Source: CALZFJ01 sp964459845 (lineage in GTDB: Bacteria > Bacteroidota > Bacteroidia > Bacteroidales > Muribaculaceae). From it: a DNA stretch of 64,000 bases. The stretch lies in contig CAYWOC010000008.1 in NCBI GenBank assembly GCA_964459845.1, positions 1 through 64,000 on the forward strand, written 5' to 3'. Shown piece by piece: positions 61,499 to 64,000 of the stretch. The notes below the pieces were generated by a model. That model searched no databases, had not been told where the DNA came from, and saw only the letters and a program-made list of their open reading frames with translations. Positions within the stretch are counted from its first letter, which is position 1. Each line of letters starts with the position of its first letter. The position numbers and the translations under genes were made by a program.

Positions 61499-62056
61499 AT
61501 GAGAAATGTGATTATTGGCATACTCGTGGCAATGGCGGTGGCGGCAATGGTGGCGGTGTCGCTCGTTTTCCAGCCGCAATACCAGAACTTCCGCATCGCC
61601 GGAGTTGAGTTCCGGGAGATCCACCCATATAACGACTCCACTCCACGCCACTTTTGCCTCATCGACTTCTACACCGAATTTCCTAACTCCAGACGCTTCA
61701 CGATAACCGACAGTCCTGTGGAACCGGGATACGACGGAATCGACGAGCCTATAAAATCTATCTGCATCTACGATGCGGCATGGCACGATGTCACCGCTAA
61801 ACTCCATGGCTGGGACATAACCGACGACGAGCGGCTGTGCTACAACATCAACGGCAGCACCGACTTCACATATTTTCTGTCAGCTCCCGACATAGCCACC
61901 ATGGTGAAGCGAATCAACGGCATGGAGTGGAGCGAGACTGGCAGCCGCATCGGTCGAAGCCGGCTTTTCTACTCCGATTCCGCCACGATTCCACGGCACA
62001 TCGTGGTGAAATTTGCCAATCGTGAAATCCGAAATACGCTCCACGAAGTGCGATAA
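61499..62056 (+). CDS. Exported or membrane-anchored protein of unknown function
   Basis: 185 residues. N-terminal hydrophobic signal or anchor (MRNVIIGILVAMAVAAMVAVSL), then a soluble periplasmic part (EFREIHPYNDSTPRHFCLIDFY, ITDSPVEPGYDGIDEPIKS, IATMVKRINGMEWS). No family recognised. It follows the short frame at 61296 by 77 bp, and a dispersed repeat begins right after its stop. Confidence 0.6.
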   Translation: MRNVIIGILVAMAVAAMVAVSLVFQPQYQNFRIAGVEFREIHPYNDSTPRHFCLIDFYTEFPNSRRFTITDSPVEPGYDGIDEPIKSICIYDAAWHDVTAKLHGWDITDDERLCYNINGSTDFTYFLSAPDIATMVKRINGMEWSETGSRIGRSRLFYSDSATIPRHIVVKFANREIRNTLHEVR

Positions 62057-62063
62057 AAAAGAA

Positions 62064-62154
62064 ATTTGCACTATCTTTACAGAAAATAGGCGGCATCTCG
62101 GCATAATATTCAAGTAAACTTGATATTCTGCGCTCGATTTGCACTATCTTTACA
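62064..62154 (+). repeat. Dispersed promoter-hairpin repeat, copy F
   Basis: Hairpin at 62105-62127; terminal -7 box TATCTTTA (62145-62152) lies 16 bp before the cytidylyltransferase start. Confidence 0.85.
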
Positions 62155-62168
62155 AAAAAATAAGTCTT

Positions 62169-62861
62169 ATGGGAAATGTTTTGTTTGTGATTCCTGCTCG
62201 CGGAGGCAGCAAGGGAATCCCCGGGAAAAATATCAAGCCTCTCAACGGCAAACCGTTGATTGGTTATTCGATTGAAGTGGCGCGCGAGTTTGCCAACGAC
62301 GATGACATATGTCTCACCACCGACGACACGCACATCGCCGATGTGGCTGAAGCGCAATTCGGGCTTAAAGTGCCGTTCCTGCGCCCAGCAGCACTTGCCA
62401 CCGACAAAAGCGGCACCTACGGCGTGCTGATTCATGCGCTCGACTATTATGCCTCTCTTGGGCGTGACTTCGACACCATCGTGCTGCTTCAGCCCACTTC
62501 TCCGTTCCGCACCGCTGCCGACGTGCGCAAGGCAATCAGCCTATATTCTCCCGACGTGGATATGGTGGTGACGGTGAAAGAGGCTGCCACCAACCCCTAC
62601 TACAATGCTTTTGAAGAAGACGAGCAGGGATTCCTGCACATCTCTAAGGGCGACGGACGATACACTCGCCGTCAGGATGCGCCTAAAGTGTGGGAATATA
62701 ATGGTGCCGTGTATGTAATCAATGTGACATCGCTGCGCAAAATGACGCTTGGCGAATTTCCTCGCCGGCGGCTGTGCGAGATGAGTGCCGACCATTCGGT
62801 GGATCTCGACACCCCTATCGACTGGCTCATCGCCGAGACCCTGATAAAGCAGCGGCAATAA
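62169..62861 (+). CDS. Acylneuraminate cytidylyltransferase family protein
   Basis: 230 residues from ATG 62169, chosen because the box at 62145-62152 excludes the earlier ATG. Nucleotide-binding PARGGSKGIPGKNIKPL at 9-25, QPTSPFRTAADV, RRQDAPKVWEYNGAVYV and DLDTPIDWLIAE match NeuA/PseF-type enzymes. It activates a nonulosonic or related acid sugar as its CMP derivative; the acceptor sugar is not known, and no other sialic-acid-type genes are nearby. Confidence 0.88.
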   Translation: MGNVLFVIPARGGSKGIPGKNIKPLNGKPLIGYSIEVAREFANDDDICLTTDDTHIADVAEAQFGLKVPFLRPAALATDKSGTYGVLIHALDYYASLGRDFDTIVLLQPTSPFRTAADVRKAISLYSPDVDMVVTVKEAATNPYYNAFEEDEQGFLHISKGDGRYTRRQDAPKVWEYNGAVYVINVTSLRKMTLGEFPRRRLCEMSADHSVDLDTPIDWLIAETLIKQRQ

Positions 62862-62990
62862 CCCCGCAAGAAGTCATTGCCACCCTTGTGCCCATATCTT
62901 TGCTCTAATGGCTGAAGATATATCTATTTCCGATGTGGCGTTCTGCACACCGCCTACGTCCAAATCAACATAACTCGCATTAATTTATCG

Positions 62991-63512
62991 TTATTGCTGC
63001 TTCTTGGGAGTCTTGATAAATTTATACACTTGGCGAGTTTCATTTTTTTTGCCGTTGAGCAAAAATTCATTGCTCCTTTTTGTATCATTATCATCCACTT
63101 TTTGAGAAAAAGTCAAAACATCTTTAGTGCCGTCGCTCCACACTATAGTCACCTCCTCATTATCATAATTCACGTCGCCAAAAAATTCTCCAAAACACAA
63201 GCACACTCCAAGTTCCTCTCTCCAGTCCGTGTAAAGGCCTCTAAAATAGGCTAAGTAATATTTCAGCTTAGGTTTCTCATCTGGCACATTCTTCAAGAAC
63301 GTTTTCCCTCTATATATTGCCATTATCTCTTCATTCGTGATATTGCCCTCTACCTCTGGGTCAAGCAAGTTGTTTCCATTTTCATCAGTCACGCATATAT
63401 ATAATACCAGTGGTGGCACATCCACATATACTATATCCTTTTTACAACTTGTAAAGAACATACCCACTACAACAACTGCAAGCATCAAGAAGCTTAATTT
63501 TTTCATTTTCAT
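62991..63512 (-). CDS. Lipoprotein downstream of the C10 peptidase
   Basis: 173 residues from ATG 63512; ATG at 63506 is equally possible. Signal ends in the lipobox MFFTSC followed by KKD. The mature part has strand-rich stretches (PPLVLYICVTDENGNNLLDPE, EVTIVWSDGTKDVLTFSQKV). Starts 22 bp after the peptidase stop, so one transcript. In other Bacteroidota, C10 peptidases pair with small inhibitors, so an inhibitor or immunity function is possible but unproven. Confidence 0.6.
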   Translation of the reverse strand: MKMKKLSFLMLAVVVVGMFFTSCKKDIVYVDVPPLVLYICVTDENGNNLLDPEVEGNITNEEIMAIYRGKTFLKNVPDEKPKLKYYLAYFRGLYTDWREELGVCLCFGEFFGDVNYDNEEVTIVWSDGTKDVLTFSQKVDDNDTKRSNEFLLNGKKNETRQVYKFIKTPKKQQ

Positions 63513-63534
63513 AATCTTAAAAATATTAATAAAT

Positions 63535-64000
63535 CTATTTTGTATAGTGAATATCAACCACCATTCCAATCAACTCACCATCTTTATAATCCTTGCTCGG
63601 AACAGCGTTAGGTAAAGAGAAGTATCCATCGTTCATACCATATTCGCCCCAATTAATCAAATAATATGTCGGTAAATCGACATATCCATATATTGTTTCA
63701 TAGGGCTCTAATTTCAAACGATTTCTAAATGTCCATAGCTCAGTTTTGGTCGTACGCCATGAATATGAATATCCTGAAACAACAAATGCATGATACACAT
63801 ATTTCTGTTTATCTAATGAGTACATTTTATTTCCAAGAATAACAGGTCTATTTTGACCTATATTATTCTTTATAACTTCCATATCGATTTTATTTGTAAC
63901 CTTAGCATAGTAATTATAACTTTTAAACATATCAACTAAATTATCAAGACTTATTGGAGTACTCCTATCGTCAGCTGATATTACCTCAAATTTTGCTTTT
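63535..64000 (-). CDS. C10-family (streptopain-like) cysteine peptidase, C-terminal part, cut by window edge
   Basis: Open on the minus strand from the window edge to 63535 (~154 codons). The catalytic His motif KYVYHAFVVSGY and the INWGEYGMNDGYFSLPN motif (conserved Trp region of the C10 fold) are present; the catalytic Cys would lie upstream, outside the window. Secreted or surface virulence-type proteases of Bacteroides fragilis belong to this family. Confidence 0.75.
   Translation of the reverse strand, partial: KAKFEVISADDRSTPISLDNLVDMFKSYNYYAKVTNKIDMEVIKNNIGQNRPVILGNKMYSLDKQKYVYHAFVVSGYSYSWRTTKTELWTFRNRLKLEPYETIYGYVDLPTYYLINWGEYGMNDGYFSLPNAVPSKDYKDGELIGMVVDIHYTK

Noticed and set aside
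61289..61807. Minus-strand frame of 172 codons
   Set aside because: It overlaps the plus-strand exported protein, which has a clear signal or anchor sequence; the minus-strand translation has no recognisable features.

Overview
The window looks like a chromosomal segment of a gut-type member of the order Bacteroidales, with a gene set and style resembling Muribaculaceae; genus and species cannot be fixed by eye. Supporting signs are TAnnTTTG -7 boxes just upstream of most genes, weak or absent Shine-Dalgarno sequences, a type IX secretion C-terminal tail, Bacteroidales-only families (GSCFA, DUF6377, DUF6108, acidic DUF2795), and lipoproteins with an acidic or charged residue run after the lipobox Cys. 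Housekeeping genes are mostly GC-rich at third codon positions; the 39-51.3 kb segment is visibly more AT-rich.

Layout. 0-9.1 kb (minus strand): a truncated exported helical protein, two tandem secreted phosphodiester glycosidases (NAGPA fold plus Ig-like and sorting tail), mannose-1-phosphate guanylyltransferase and a DUF6377 membrane regulator. 9.2-13.5 kb (plus): a MATE exporter, a CNNM/CorC transporter, tRNA-Asp and an RluA pseudouridine synthase. 13.7-29.3 kb: a glycerophosphodiester / glycerol-3-phosphate locus. It has a divergent DeoR-type regulator, glpABC, two GlpT-like antiporters, a NagD-like phosphatase, a porin, an unrecognised secreted propeller-like protein, a lipoprotein GlpQ and a second porin. 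The outer-membrane and periplasmic members use strongly biased codons. Together they would cleave glycerophosphodiesters outside or in the periplasm, import glycerol-3-phosphate and oxidise it to DHAP with electrons passed to quinone. 29.4-38.8 kb: GSCFA protein, PagL-like barrel, formate-THF ligase, polyprenyl synthase, RNase HII, SulP transporter, LOG protein, cobalamin adenosyltransferase and DUF2795.

38.8-51.3 kb is an accessory island: a three-gene secreted cassette with two FISUMP-type paralogues whose C-termini look hypervariable, an AbiEi/AbiEii system, and a type I Zorya phage-defence operon (zorABCD, minus strand). As read, zorA is broken by a nine-G tract near its 5' end; eight G would restore it, so it is a candidate phase-variable switch (or a homopolymer sequencing error). 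An 18-bp direct repeat of the DUF2795 3' end brackets the first part of the island.

51.5-64 kb: shikimate kinase, viroplasmin-RNase HI, metallophosphoesterase, bcp-recA, an ECF sigma operon with an anti-sigma-like protein and two barrel proteins, Hsp20, a NeuA-like cytidylyltransferase, and the C-terminus of a C10 peptidase followed by a lipoprotein.

A dispersed unit of about 73 bp recurs at six places, each time pointing a TATCTTTG-type promoter at the next gene. Its hairpin keeps pairing through compensatory changes between copies.
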